A DNA stretch of 32,973 nt from Oscillospiraceae bacterium (lineage in GTDB: Bacteria; Bacillota; Clostridia; Saccharofermentanales; Saccharofermentanaceae): positions 1 to 32,973 of the forward strand of contig CACZMA010000017.1 of assembly GCA_902782125.1 (NCBI GenBank), given 5' to 3'. Numbering within the stretch: the first letter of the stretch is position 1; each line of letters opens with the position of its first letter. A program made the position numbers and the translations under genes. Of the stretch, positions 19,089 through 26,811 are shown piece by piece. A model generated the notes under the pieces. It did no database searches and had not been told where the DNA came from. It worked only from the letters and a program-made list of their open reading frames with translations.

Positions 19089-19116
19089 ATTATACACCTC
19101 ATCCGTGATATGTAAA
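19089..19116 (-). promoter_or_regulatory. Promoter of the pheA leader
   Basis: On minus: TTTACA (19111-19116), 16 bp, consensus TATAAT (19089-19094), then CGTCGC and the leader ATG. It begins within 5 bp of the trpB2 stop, so pheA is a separate transcription unit. Confidence 0.75.
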
Positions 19117-19120
19117 CACC

Positions 19121-20497
19121 TTACTCTCCGACCTTGGGGAGCTTGGCGACGGATGCTGCAATGTCTTCGTCCGTCGGGATGTAGTCGCTCATCTCGCCGT
19201 CGTTGTACTTCTGGTAAGCAACGAGGTCGAAGTAACCTGTTCCCGTGAGACCGAATACGATCGTCTTCTCTTCGCCGGACTCCTTGCACTTGAGAGCCTC
19301 GTCGATCGCTGCTCTGATAGCGTGTGAGCTCTCGGGTGCCGGCAGGATGCCTTCTGTTCTTGCGAACATCTCTGCAGCCTCGAATACTGCTGTCTGCTCT
19401 ACGCTTCTTGCTTCCATGAAGCCGTCGTGATAGAGCTGTGAGAGTGTGGAGCTCATGCCGTGGAATCTCAGGCCGCCTGCGTGGTTTGCAGAGGGGATGA
19501 AAGAGCTGCCGAGAGTGTACATTTTCGCGAGAGGGCAGATCTTGCCTGTATCGCAGAAATCATATGCGAATGTACCGCGTGTGAAGCTCGGGCAGGATGC
19601 GGGCTCTACTGCGATGATGCGGTAGTCTGCTTCGCCTCTGAGCTTCTCGCCCATGAACGGTGCGATGAGACCGCCAAGGTTGGATCCGCCGCCTGCGCAG
19701 CCGATGATCATGTCGGGCTTGATGCCGTACTTATCGAGAGCTGCCTTTGTCTCGAGACCGATCACGGACTGGTGGAGCAGTACCTGGTTAAGAACGCTGC
19801 CCAGAACATATCTGTAGCCCGGGTTCTTGGTAGCGACTTCAACTGCCTCCGAGATGGCGCAGCCGAGGCTTCCCGTTGTGCCAGGGAATTCAGCGAGGAT
19901 CTTACGGCCGACTTCGGTCGTATCGGAAGGTGAAGGAACAACGGACGCACCGTATGTTCTCATTACTTCTCTTCTGAAAGGCTTCTGCTCATAGGATACC
20001 TTTACCATGTAGACCTTGCAGTCGAGGCCGAAATAAGCGCATGCCATCGACAGAGCAGTACCCCACTGGCCTGCGCCCGTCTCTGTTGTAACGCCCTTGA
20101 GGCCCTGCTTCTTAGCGTAGTATGCCTGCGCGATGGCGGAGTTCAGCTTGTGGCTTCCGCTTGTGTTGTTGCCTTCGAACTTATAGTAGATCTTCGCGGG
20201 TGTGCCGAGCTTCTCTTCGAGGCAGTAAGCACGAACGAGCGGAGAAGGTCTGAACATCTTGTAGAAGTTTTGGATCTCTTCCGGGATCGGAATGAACTTT
20301 GTATCGTTATCTAATTCCTGAGCAACGAGCTCATCGCAGAAGATGGGAGTCAGCTCTTCAGCCGTGAGGGGCTTGCCTGTTCCGGGATTGAGGAGCGGTG
20401 CGGGCTTGTTCTTCATGTCGGCCCTGAGGTTATACCAGGAAGTAGGCATCTCATTCTCGCTCAGGTAGATCTTGTAAGGTATTTTTGTGTCTGACAT
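19121..20497 (-). CDS. trpB2: TrpB2-type tryptophan synthase beta chain
   Basis: A 458-aa PLP enzyme, longer than TrpB1 (~400) and with the TrpB2 features: an extended N-terminus (IYLSENEMPTSWYNL), PLP lysine at 117 in SGSHKLNSA, the ETGAGQWG loop, and the GGGSNLGG phosphate-binding motif. It condenses indole and serine to tryptophan, often as a salvage enzyme without TrpA; no trpA is nearby. AAGGAGG precedes ATG 20497. A Trp-specific T-box in its leader fits this role and shows that it is expressed when tRNA-Trp is uncharged. Confidence 0.94.
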   Translation of the reverse strand: MSDTKIPYKIYLSENEMPTSWYNLRADMKNKPAPLLNPGTGKPLTAEELTPIFCDELVAQELDNDTKFIPIPEEIQNFYKMFRPSPLVRAYCLEEKLGTPAKIYYKFEGNNTSGSHKLNSAIAQAYYAKKQGLKGVTTETGAGQWGTALSMACAYFGLDCKVYMVKVSYEQKPFRREVMRTYGASVVPSPSDTTEVGRKILAEFPGTTGSLGCAISEAVEVATKNPGYRYVLGSVLNQVLLHQSVIGLETKAALDKYGIKPDMIIGCAGGGSNLGGLIAPFMGEKLRGEADYRIIAVEPASCPSFTRGTFAYDFCDTGKICPLAKMYTLGSSFIPSANHAGGLRFHGMSSTLSQLYHDGFMEARSVEQTAVFEAAEMFARTEGILPAPESSHAIRAAIDEALKCKESGEEKTIVFGLTGTGYFDLVAYQKYNDGEMSDYIPTDEDIAASVAKLPKVGE

Positions 20498-20543
20498 CTC
20501 TCATGTCCTCCTTAAAAAGTTTTTGGTCGGGACAGATCCAAAT

Positions 20544-20810
20544 AAAAAACCTGCCCCTGCAGTTTGGTTGCTGCTGGGACAGGTGTTAGTTACTTAACCT
20601 GCGGTGCCACCCGGCTTGACGTCGCTATTGCTTCGTCCTCTTAGCGCATACATGACATATGCCGAACTTTGTTAACGGAGATTCAACGCTCCGGCTTCAA
20701 TACTCTGCCCTGAGGCATTTCCTGTCGCCCTCTGAAGTCCATTCGACCGGATACCCAATGCCGCGATCCCACCATCCGCGACTCTCTGTAAAAAGGCCCA
20801 TCCGACTACT
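20544..20810 (-). ncRNA. Trp T-box riboswitch of trpB2
   Basis: On minus: the stem I start with AGAGAGTCGCGGATGGTGGGA, a specifier loop GAATGGACTTC whose codon is TGG (20739-20741, Trp), the T-box sequence GGGTGGCACCGC (20601-20612), and a terminator (arms 20571-20583 and 20550-20562) followed by TTTTTT (20544-20549). The specifier matches the product of the downstream gene. Binding of uncharged tRNA-Trp to the T-box bulge would favour the antiterminator and allow trpB2 transcription. Confidence 0.95.
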
Positions 20811-20836
20811 CACTCTTCATCAATGGTTTCCCGAAG

Positions 20837-20863
20837 ATTATCACACTCGAAAACAACATGCAA
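20837..20863 (-). promoter_or_regulatory. Candidate promoter of the T-box-trpB2 transcript
   Basis: On minus: GATAAT (20837-20842) preceded by TG in the extended -10 position (TGTGATAAT), with TTGCAT 15 bp upstream. It lies ~30 bp before the start of stem I. The -35 spacing is short, so the extended -10 is the main support. Confidence 0.5.
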
Positions 20864-20891
20864 GCACTTCCCGCTCCTGCCCACAACTTCG

Positions 20892-20916
20892 TTATCATGC
20901 AAAGAGGGTATGATAA
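20892..20916. promoter_or_regulatory. Palindrome TTATCAT-N11-ATGATAA upstream of purF
   Basis: Perfect 7-bp arms with an 11-bp spacer, in the region between the divergent trpB2 and purF promoters, 65 bp upstream of purF. This is operator-like, but no regulator is identifiable from the window. Confidence 0.4.
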
Positions 20917-20968
20917 ACCCCAACAAACATATATGGTAAGCACGGGTCTATGCTGCGGCGTACGGGTG

Positions 20969-20980
20969 TAAAATCTTCGC
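20969..20980 (+). promoter_or_regulatory. -10 box abutting the purF start; probable leaderless start
   Basis: TAAAAT (20969-20974), then CTTCGC, then ATG. With the usual spacing, transcription would begin at the A of the start codon. There is no purine-rich ribosome site, and an in-frame TAA lies 12 nt upstream, so no other upstream start is possible. No good -35 is seen. Confidence 0.5.
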
Positions 20981-22342
20981 ATGGCAATACACGAGGAATG
21001 CGGAGTATTCGGAATCCACGGCAGAGAGAACTGTGCCGGCGAAGTTTACTACGGACTCTTCAGTCTCCAGCACCGGGGACAGGAGAGCTGCGGTATCGTA
21101 TCTGCAGATACGGATGATTTTACCCTCAAATGCGTAAAAGGCATGGGACTTGTCAGCGAGGTGCTCACCGCAGATAAGTTAGAAGGCCTCACCGGTGATA
21201 TGGCGATAGGCCATGTCAGATATTCGACTTCAGGCGCGAGCGTTCCGGAGAACGCACAGCCAATCGTCTCCCACTATTCCAAAGGAACGATATCCATAGC
21301 ACATAACGGCAACCTTACAAATGCTGACGAGCTCAGGGACGATCTCGCACATAACGGTGCCATATTCCATACGACGACAGATTCGGAAGTAATCGCTTAT
21401 CTCATAGCGCTGAAAAGAGCATCCACTCCTTCGGTCGAGGAAGCGGTCAGGGAAGTCATGGGCATGATCAAGGGCGGCTATGCCCTGCTCGTCATGAGCC
21501 CCAGGAAGCTGATCGCGGCGCGAGATCCGTGGGGACTGAAGCCTCTGGTCATGGGTAATCTCGACGGCGCGACGGTATTCTGTTCGGAGACATGCGCACT
21601 CGAAGCCGTGGGCGCGGAGTTCGTAAGAGACATCAACCCCGGCGAGATGGTGGTGGTCGAAGACGGCGAAGTAAGGTCCTTAGATTCCGGGCTGAAGAGC
21701 GAGATGCGGAAATGCGTTTTCGAGTACATATATTTTGCAAGACCTGATTCGGTGATGGACGGCATCTCCGTGGCATCTGCCAGACGCGAGGCCGGAAGGA
21801 TACTCGCGCGCAGGCACCCCTGCGACTGCGACATAGTAATAGGCGTGCCGGAGTCAGGCATAGACGCGGCGCTGGGATTTGCCGCAGAGTCGGGCATCCC
21901 CTACGAGAAGGGTTTCGTGAAGAACTCATACGTCGGAAGGACGTTCATCAAGCCTTCGCAGGCACAGCGCAAGCAGGCAGTAAAGATCAAGCTCAACCCG
22001 ATAGCGTCAGTCGTGTCCGGCAAGCGCGTGGTAATAATCGACGACTCCATCGTAAGAGGCAACACGATAGCCGATCAGATAAGGCTCCTGCGCAATGCGG
22101 GTGCGACCGAAGTCCACGTGAGGATCAGTTCGCCGCCGTTCATGCACCCCTGCTACTACGGTACGGATGTCCCGGACGAGGACAACCTCATCGCGTGCAA
22201 GCACACCATCCCCGAGATCTGCGAACTTATAGGTGCGGATTCTCTCGGTTACCTCGGAATCGAAGACCTTGACGGCATGCTCGGCGGAGGCGGCCGCAGA
22301 TACTGTGACGCATGCTTTACCGGAGATTACCCGGTCAGATAA
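20981..22342 (+). CDS. purF: Amidophosphoribosyltransferase
   Basis: A 453-aa enzyme for the first step of purine synthesis, making phosphoribosylamine from PRPP and glutamine. The N-terminal Ntn glutaminase domain has its nucleophile at Cys7 after a six-residue propeptide (MAIHEECGVFGI), with HRGQES and 'STSGASVPENAQP' following. The C-terminal phosphoribosyltransferase domain has the PRPP loop VVIIDDSIVRGNT. Late cysteines (HPCDCDI, CDACF) fit the Fe-S cluster of the Bacillus-type enzyme. It stands alone on plus, away from a pur operon. The start codon lacks a ribosome site. Confidence 0.96.
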   Translation: MAIHEECGVFGIHGRENCAGEVYYGLFSLQHRGQESCGIVSADTDDFTLKCVKGMGLVSEVLTADKLEGLTGDMAIGHVRYSTSGASVPENAQPIVSHYSKGTISIAHNGNLTNADELRDDLAHNGAIFHTTTDSEVIAYLIALKRASTPSVEEAVREVMGMIKGGYALLVMSPRKLIAARDPWGLKPLVMGNLDGATVFCSETCALEAVGAEFVRDINPGEMVVVEDGEVRSLDSGLKSEMRKCVFEYIYFARPDSVMDGISVASARREAGRILARRHPCDCDIVIGVPESGIDAALGFAAESGIPYEKGFVKNSYVGRTFIKPSQAQRKQAVKIKLNPIASVVSGKRVVIIDDSIVRGNTIADQIRLLRNAGATEVHVRISSPPFMHPCYYGTDVPDEDNLIACKHTIPEICELIGADSLGYLGIEDLDGMLGGGGRRYCDACFTGDYPVR

Positions 22343-22388
22343 CAACCTTTAATTCGGCCTGTCTGCGCTATACATGCAAGTGTATGGA

Positions 22389-23510
22389 TTACCTCATTGT
22401 CACAAGTTCATATTCCCTTGTACCGATGCCGATCTTCTCGGCATGTTCGAGCGTCTCTGCCCAGGATACGTTGGGGTTGCTGTTATGCCAGTGGTCGCCG
22501 TGATCGTGGAAGTGCGGATCTGCCATGTTGTCGCCGAGCTGGCTGTTCCTGATGGGTTCCGCCTTCGAGCACAGGTCGACGCAGGCCTGATCGAGCGCGA
22601 CCGGATCGAAAGAAGCCAGCATACCGATATCGGGAAGTATCGGGGCATCGTTCTCGCCGTGGCAGTCGCAGTTGGGCGATACATCGGTTATCAGGGAGAT
22701 GTGGAAGCTCGGCCTGCCGCTTATTACCGCAGCAGTATACTCCGCCATCCTCTTGCCAAGCATCTGCGGTGCATCCCAGTTGTCGTTCTCGATCGCATCG
22801 AAAGCGCACGCGCCGATACAGCGTCCGCAGCCCTTACATAGATCGGGATCTATATATGCTTTGTTGTTCTCATATCTGATAGCATTTGAGCCGCATTCCT
22901 TAGCGCATCTCCTGCAGCCCCTGCACATATCGGTAATTACGTGGGGATGGCCTGACTGATGCTGCTGCATCTTGCCTGCCCTGCTGCCGCAGCCCATTCC
23001 GATGTTCTTGATCGCACCGCCGAAGCTGGCCTGTTCGTGTCCTTTGAAGTGTGTGAGTGAGATGAATATGTCCGCATCCATGACAGCTCTGCCGATATAA
23101 GCTTCCTTGCAGTACTCGCCGTTCGGAACGGGAACGATAATGTCGTCCGTTCCCCTGAGTCCGTCCGCGATTATTATCTGGCAGCCCGTTGTAACAGTGT
23201 TAAAACCGTTGATATTAGCGCAGTCCAGGTGTTCCAGCGCATTCTTGCGGCTTCCGGGATAGAGTGTGTTGCAGTCGGTCAGGAAGGGCAGTCCGCCGTT
23301 CTCCTTGACGACATCAGCGACCGCTTTTGCATAATTCGGTCTGAGGTAAGCAAGGTTGCCCAGCTCTCCGAAATGCATCTTGATGGCAACGAACTTGTTA
23401 TCGAAGTCGATCGTGCCGATGCCGGCCTGCCTGATGAGCTTTTGGAGCTTTACGGTGAGTGATGTTCCGAGACCTGTCCTGAAGTCAGTGAAGTAAACCT
23501 TGGATGCCAT
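22389..23510 (-). CDS. DUF362-domain protein with two 4Fe-4S ferredoxin motifs
   Basis: A 373-aa protein: a DUF362 domain (MASKVYFTDFRTG to ~185; GELGNLAYLRP, THFKGHEQASFGGAIKNIGMG), then two ferredoxin-type motifs CRGCRRCAKEC and CKGCGRCIGAC, then a tail with a His-rich DPHFHDHGDHWH stretch. The family is widespread in anaerobes and lacks a proven reaction; electron transfer is inferred from the clusters. ATG 23510 is chosen over 23552, which lies inside a hairpin, because homologues begin at MASKVYFTDFR. The ribosome site is poor: only GCGGGG, held within the hairpin stem just upstream. It converges with purF. Confidence 0.88.
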   Translation of the reverse strand: MASKVYFTDFRTGLGTSLTVKLQKLIRQAGIGTIDFDNKFVAIKMHFGELGNLAYLRPNYAKAVADVVKENGGLPFLTDCNTLYPGSRKNALEHLDCANINGFNTVTTGCQIIIADGLRGTDDIIVPVPNGEYCKEAYIGRAVMDADIFISLTHFKGHEQASFGGAIKNIGMGCGSRAGKMQQHQSGHPHVITDMCRGCRRCAKECGSNAIRYENNKAYIDPDLCKGCGRCIGACAFDAIENDNWDAPQMLGKRMAEYTAAVISGRPSFHISLITDVSPNCDCHGENDAPILPDIGMLASFDPVALDQACVDLCSKAEPIRNSQLGDNMADPHFHDHGDHWHNSNPNVSWAETLEHAEKIGIGTREYELVTMR

Positions 23511-23561
23511 AAAAATACCCCGCTTTCGTGTGTTGCTGTCAGTGTAACACATCAGGCGGGG
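23511..23561 (-). terminator. Hairpin-plus-T-run directly before the DUF362 start codon
   Basis: On minus: CCCCGC (23556-23561) pairs with GCGGGG (23518-23523) and TGTGTT with AACACA inside, followed by TATTTTT and then at once ATG. It can end the VWA gene transcript (stop 30 bp upstream), and it hides the only purine-rich sequence before the DUF362 start. Confidence 0.65.
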
Positions 23562-23592
23562 CTATTCGATGCTTAAGGCGATCACCTGTTGA

Positions 23593-24267
23593 TCATTTCT
23601 TGTGTCTCTTCTGATAATCTCTTCTGATGTCGCCTAGCATCTCATCGGAATCAAAAGCTGCCGCCATCTCTTCGGAAGACTTGCAGGCCCTGGCGCATGA
23701 GACCATCCTGGACATCACACTATAGTTGAGCCTGGTCCCTTCGCTGTCACACTCGTATCTTACTGCCCTGCTCTTATCGACTCCGAACCTGCTTGCAACG
23801 CTAACCGCGTCCATGTTCGCGCCCAGGAAGATGAATTCCCAGTGATACTTCTCTTTCTGGCGTTCAACCATCTTCCTGACCTTGTCGTATGTATACCTTG
23901 TGCTCGAGTTTTCCATGCCGTCCGTGGTGATGATGAACAGCGTCTTCTCCGGTACATCTTCAGGTCTTGCATACTTGTGGATGTTGCCGATTTGACGGAT
24001 CGCACCTCCGACTGCGTCCAGGAGCGCCGTTGAACCTCTGACGTAATACTCTTTGTCCGTGATGGGCTCCACATTATCGAGAGATACTCTGTCGTGCAGC
24101 ACTTCCGTCTGATTATCGAACAGCACAGTCGAGATCAAAGCCTCGCCGTCCTCGTTCTTCTGCTTGGCGATCATGGAGTTGTAGCCGCCTATCGTGTCGT
24201 TCTCGAGGCCTCCCATGGATCCGCTCCTGTCCAGGATGAATACGATCTCCGTTAATCCCTTTCTCAT
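23593..24267 (-). CDS. von Willebrand factor A (VWA) domain protein
   Basis: A 224-aa soluble protein that is almost entirely a VWA domain. The metal-binding MIDAS site is complete: Asp13-x-Ser15-x-Ser17 in LDRSGSM, Thr80 in RGSTALLDAVG, and Asp116 in ITTDGMENSS. Such stand-alone cytoplasmic VWA proteins usually bind a partner protein. GAGAGGATAAGGAC precedes the ATG. It is downstream of the macro-domain gene by 108 bp and may share its transcript. The partner and role are unknown. Confidence 0.85.
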   Translation of the reverse strand: MRKGLTEIVFILDRSGSMGGLENDTIGGYNSMIAKQKNEDGEALISTVLFDNQTEVLHDRVSLDNVEPITDKEYYVRGSTALLDAVGGAIRQIGNIHKYARPEDVPEKTLFIITTDGMENSSTRYTYDKVRKMVERQKEKYHWEFIFLGANMDAVSVASRFGVDKSRAVRYECDSEGTRLNYSVMSRMVSCARACKSSEEMAAAFDSDEMLGDIRRDYQKRHKK

Positions 24268-24375
24268 GTCCTTATCCTCTCTTTCTGCCGCCGTGCGGCC
24301 TTTGAAGTTAAGGTCAGTATACGTTCCGGGGAAGGTGTGGTGGTCGCATGGGAAGCGACATTTCGAGAAGATGTA

Positions 24376-25464
24376 TTATTCGCCGAGCTGGGGCTGGCCG
24401 TGTTCGAACAGGGCGAGGTTGATCGTCATCGTGTCGTAGACTTCGTTGTCGATAAAATACTGAACGATAAGGTCGAACTTGTCTGACGGCGAGAACGCAT
24501 ATCCTGCCCGTCCGATGAAGTCCTTGGTCTCGTCAACGTTGAGCTTCAGCGCGAGCGCGAAAGCCACCGCCGTATTCTTCCTGGGCTTGTAGTCCTTGTT
24601 GGTTCTTATTTTCGAGAACAGCTTACGGTCAACGTTAGCGCGTTTGTACACCTCGACATCGGTGTAGCCCTTCTCATCGATCAGGCGCAGAAGGCTGACG
24701 GACCAGGTCTCGGACACATTCTTGACGACGTCGTCGAGGGAACGCTTCTGCGATGCCTTTGCTGCTGCCATAGCCGATGCAGGTGCGGCACATTCGTCCA
24801 TGCAGAGCTTGTTACGTTCCGTGGCGAGAAACCGCCTCCGGGGCTTGCTCAAGTATCTTTCTTCGCACGATTCCTCAGAGATCTCTTCCGGCGCCGCCCC
24901 GAGAGGCATGCCGTACTCGCATTCGAACTGTTCTTCCACATAACGTTCGTCGATGAGCTCGTCGATGTCCCGGAAGATCTTGCCGGACAGTTCGAACGAC
25001 TCACCGTCAAAGACGACCAGCGTTATGTCCAGCTCGTGCTCCGTCAGGAAAGCGCTGAAGGCCGACGTCGCGATGAGCAATGCATCTGTCTTCGGGAATC
25101 CGTATGCACCTGTCGCGATGAGCGGGAAAGCGATGCTCTCTATATCGAGCTCGACCGCTTTTGCAAGGCAGTTCTCGTAGCAGCATCTGACGGTATCCGC
25201 CTCGCCGTGACCGCCGCCCTGCCAGGAGGGACCGACCGTGTGGAATATATATGTTGCATCAAGATCGAAAGCAGGCGTTACCGCCACCATGCCCTCACCT
25301 ATAGCGCCTATCTTCCTGCGAGCTTCGAGCAGCCTGTCTTCGCCTGCCGCCCTGTAGATCGCGGCATCAGTCCCGGCCATATATACCGGCTCGGGATTGG
25401 CAGTATTGACTATGGCGTCTGCCTTGATCTTTGTTATGTCATTACGGATTATCTTAAAAGGCAT
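24376..25464 (-). CDS. Macro-domain protein with a C-terminal helical domain
   Basis: A 362-aa protein. Residues 1-~165 are a macro domain (ADAIVNTANPEPVYMAGTDAAI, the FPLIATGAYGFPK loop) that binds or hydrolyses ADP-ribose or its derivatives. A low-complexity, acidic linker follows (~170-230), then a helical domain from ~240 (VYKRANVDRKLFSKIRTNKDYKP, KNTAVAFALALKLNVDETKDFIGRAGY region) resembling an XRE-like helix-turn-helix fold. That pairing occurs in other Firmicutes. It starts 9 nt after the stop of the previous gene and has no clear ribosome site, so translation may be coupled. Confidence 0.85.
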   Translation of the reverse strand: MPFKIIRNDITKIKADAIVNTANPEPVYMAGTDAAIYRAAGEDRLLEARRKIGAIGEGMVAVTPAFDLDATYIFHTVGPSWQGGGHGEADTVRCCYENCLAKAVELDIESIAFPLIATGAYGFPKTDALLIATSAFSAFLTEHELDITLVVFDGESFELSGKIFRDIDELIDERYVEEQFECEYGMPLGAAPEEISEESCEERYLSKPRRRFLATERNKLCMDECAAPASAMAAAKASQKRSLDDVVKNVSETWSVSLLRLIDEKGYTDVEVYKRANVDRKLFSKIRTNKDYKPRKNTAVAFALALKLNVDETKDFIGRAGYAFSPSDKFDLIVQYFIDNEVYDTMTINLALFEHGQPQLGE

Positions 25465-25473
25465 ATGTATCGA

Positions 25474-26331
25474 TCAGTATGAATTCATTTCTTTGAAGAT
25501 TGCATTGATCTCACCCAGAACTCTATGCATCTCATGCCTGTTATCGTCCTGCGCGGTATCGATAGAATCCAGTTCGGTCATTAGGGAGTCCTTACGTTCC
25601 TTCTTGTTAGCATGCATCCTGAGCAGTGCCGAGAGCAGATAAATGAACGCTGCGACCATTGCCACTGCCAGAACAGGTACGACCCACACCGGAGTCTCAT
25701 AATCCAAGCCGAAGATCAGAGTCAAGTCGGCCAGGATCACGATAATCACGCCTGCACCGATGGCCTTAGCTTTCAGTCCCTCATCAGAATCATAGTAGAA
25801 GAATGATTCGCCGCTGCTGTCATCAAGCTCACGCTCGGCTTTATCCTCATCTGCTTCAAGGTTCTTACCGGCCTTTTTGAGTTCGAGATACTCTTTGTAC
25901 AGTGACAAGACTTTGTCTGTATCTTCGAAGAACTTAACCGCCTCAGGACTGTTGGTGTTCCTGTACTTATCAAGATTAAAGCATCCGGGAACAAACTTCC
26001 CTTCCTTGATCTTAAAGGTAATGTCGTACAGTTTGTTAACCCTGTTGCCCGCCAGGAGCAGACCCTTCAGAGCCTTAACGTTCGAAGGCTCCTTATCCAG
26101 CATGAACGAATACATGTTCTTTGCCGTTGAATACTCGCCGTCTGCCAGCGCCTTGCCGGCAGCCTTTAACAGGTTCTCTTCGCCGAAATAATCATAGTCA
26201 TAAGTATTGCCGCATGATCTGCAGACCATGAGCTTACGATCTTCGTCGGTATCCATCTGCCCGCCGCAGCTTGGACAAACATATGAGAATAACTTGCTTA
26301 TAGCTCTATCCCCCCTCGCTCTGTCTGTCAC
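25474..26331 (-). CDS. Zinc-ribbon, membrane-anchored protein of unknown function
   Basis: A 285-aa protein: a four-cysteine zinc ribbon (CPSCGG...CRSCG, ~19-41), a helical region with TPR-like character ('ALADGEYSTAKNMYSFMLDKEPSNVKALKGLLLAGN' region, ~55-95), an acidic stretch, two membrane helices at ~185-240, and a charged C-terminal helix. The frame opens with GTG overlapping the previous stop (GTGA). An AGGGGGGA site lies inside the frame 7 nt before an ATA codon at residue 11, so the true start is uncertain. It is translationally coupled between the zinc-ribbon/coiled-coil gene and the macro-domain gene. Confidence 0.75.
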   Translation of the reverse strand: MTDRARGDRAISKLFSYVCPSCGGQMDTDEDRKLMVCRSCGNTYDYDYFGEENLLKAAGKALADGEYSTAKNMYSFMLDKEPSNVKALKGLLLAGNRVNKLYDITFKIKEGKFVPGCFNLDKYRNTNSPEAVKFFEDTDKVLSLYKEYLELKKAGKNLEADEDKAERELDDSSGESFFYYDSDEGLKAKAIGAGVIIVILADLTLIFGLDYETPVWVVPVLAVAMVAAFIYLLSALLRMHANKKERKDSLMTELDSIDTAQDDNRHEMHRVLGEINAIFKEMNSY

Positions 26332-26711
26332 GCTTCGGATCCCGTCTCAAATAACGGAACAAACTTGACTTCCTCGCCGCAATACAGGCAGGATCCCATG
26401 AGAGGTGTATTGCCGTTATCCATGATGATCCTTCCGCATTTGGGGCAGGGCTTCGACAATCTCGTGGTAGGCACGAAAGTCTCCGGCCTTGTCATGATCT
26501 CTTCGATCCTGGCGTTTACTGCTTCGGTCTCGATTCCTCTCTCATTCATGATCTCCATCATTGCCTGGACCATGATCTTCAGAGATAAGATCTCGCTCCT
26601 GATGTCATTGACATCTCTTTTGACTTCCGTAACCTTGCCTGCCTGACGGGCATCGGCATTAACGCTCTCTACCCCGCCTCCGGCATTGGTGTAAACATTG
26701 ACTCTTGACAT
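26328..26711 (-). CDS. Small coiled-coil and zinc-ribbon protein
   Basis: A 127-aa soluble protein: a variable N-terminus, a helix likely to form a coiled coil at ~25-75, and a C-terminal zinc ribbon (CPKCG at ~89, CLYCGE at ~107). AAGGGGA precedes the ATG. It overlaps the next zinc-ribbon gene by 4 bp and heads the probable operon that runs through the macro-domain gene. Function not recognised. Confidence 0.75.
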   Translation of the reverse strand: MSRVNVYTNAGGGVESVNADARQAGKVTEVKRDVNDIRSEILSLKIMVQAMMEIMNERGIETEAVNARIEEIMTRPETFVPTTRLSKPCPKCGRIIMDNGNTPLMGSCLYCGEEVKFVPLFETGSEA

Positions 26712-26811
26712 AATTAATCCCCTTTTCCATTAGGTGTTAAAAATATTTTACCACCAACCGGGGATTGCTGATACTTCTCTTTTGCTTTAACAAACGAAAT
26801 AACAAACACAA

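Noticed and set aside
19020..19289. 89-codon frame including the Phe-rich segment
   Set aside because: Its first part is antisense-frame shadow of trpB2; promoter and attenuator place the real start at 19082.
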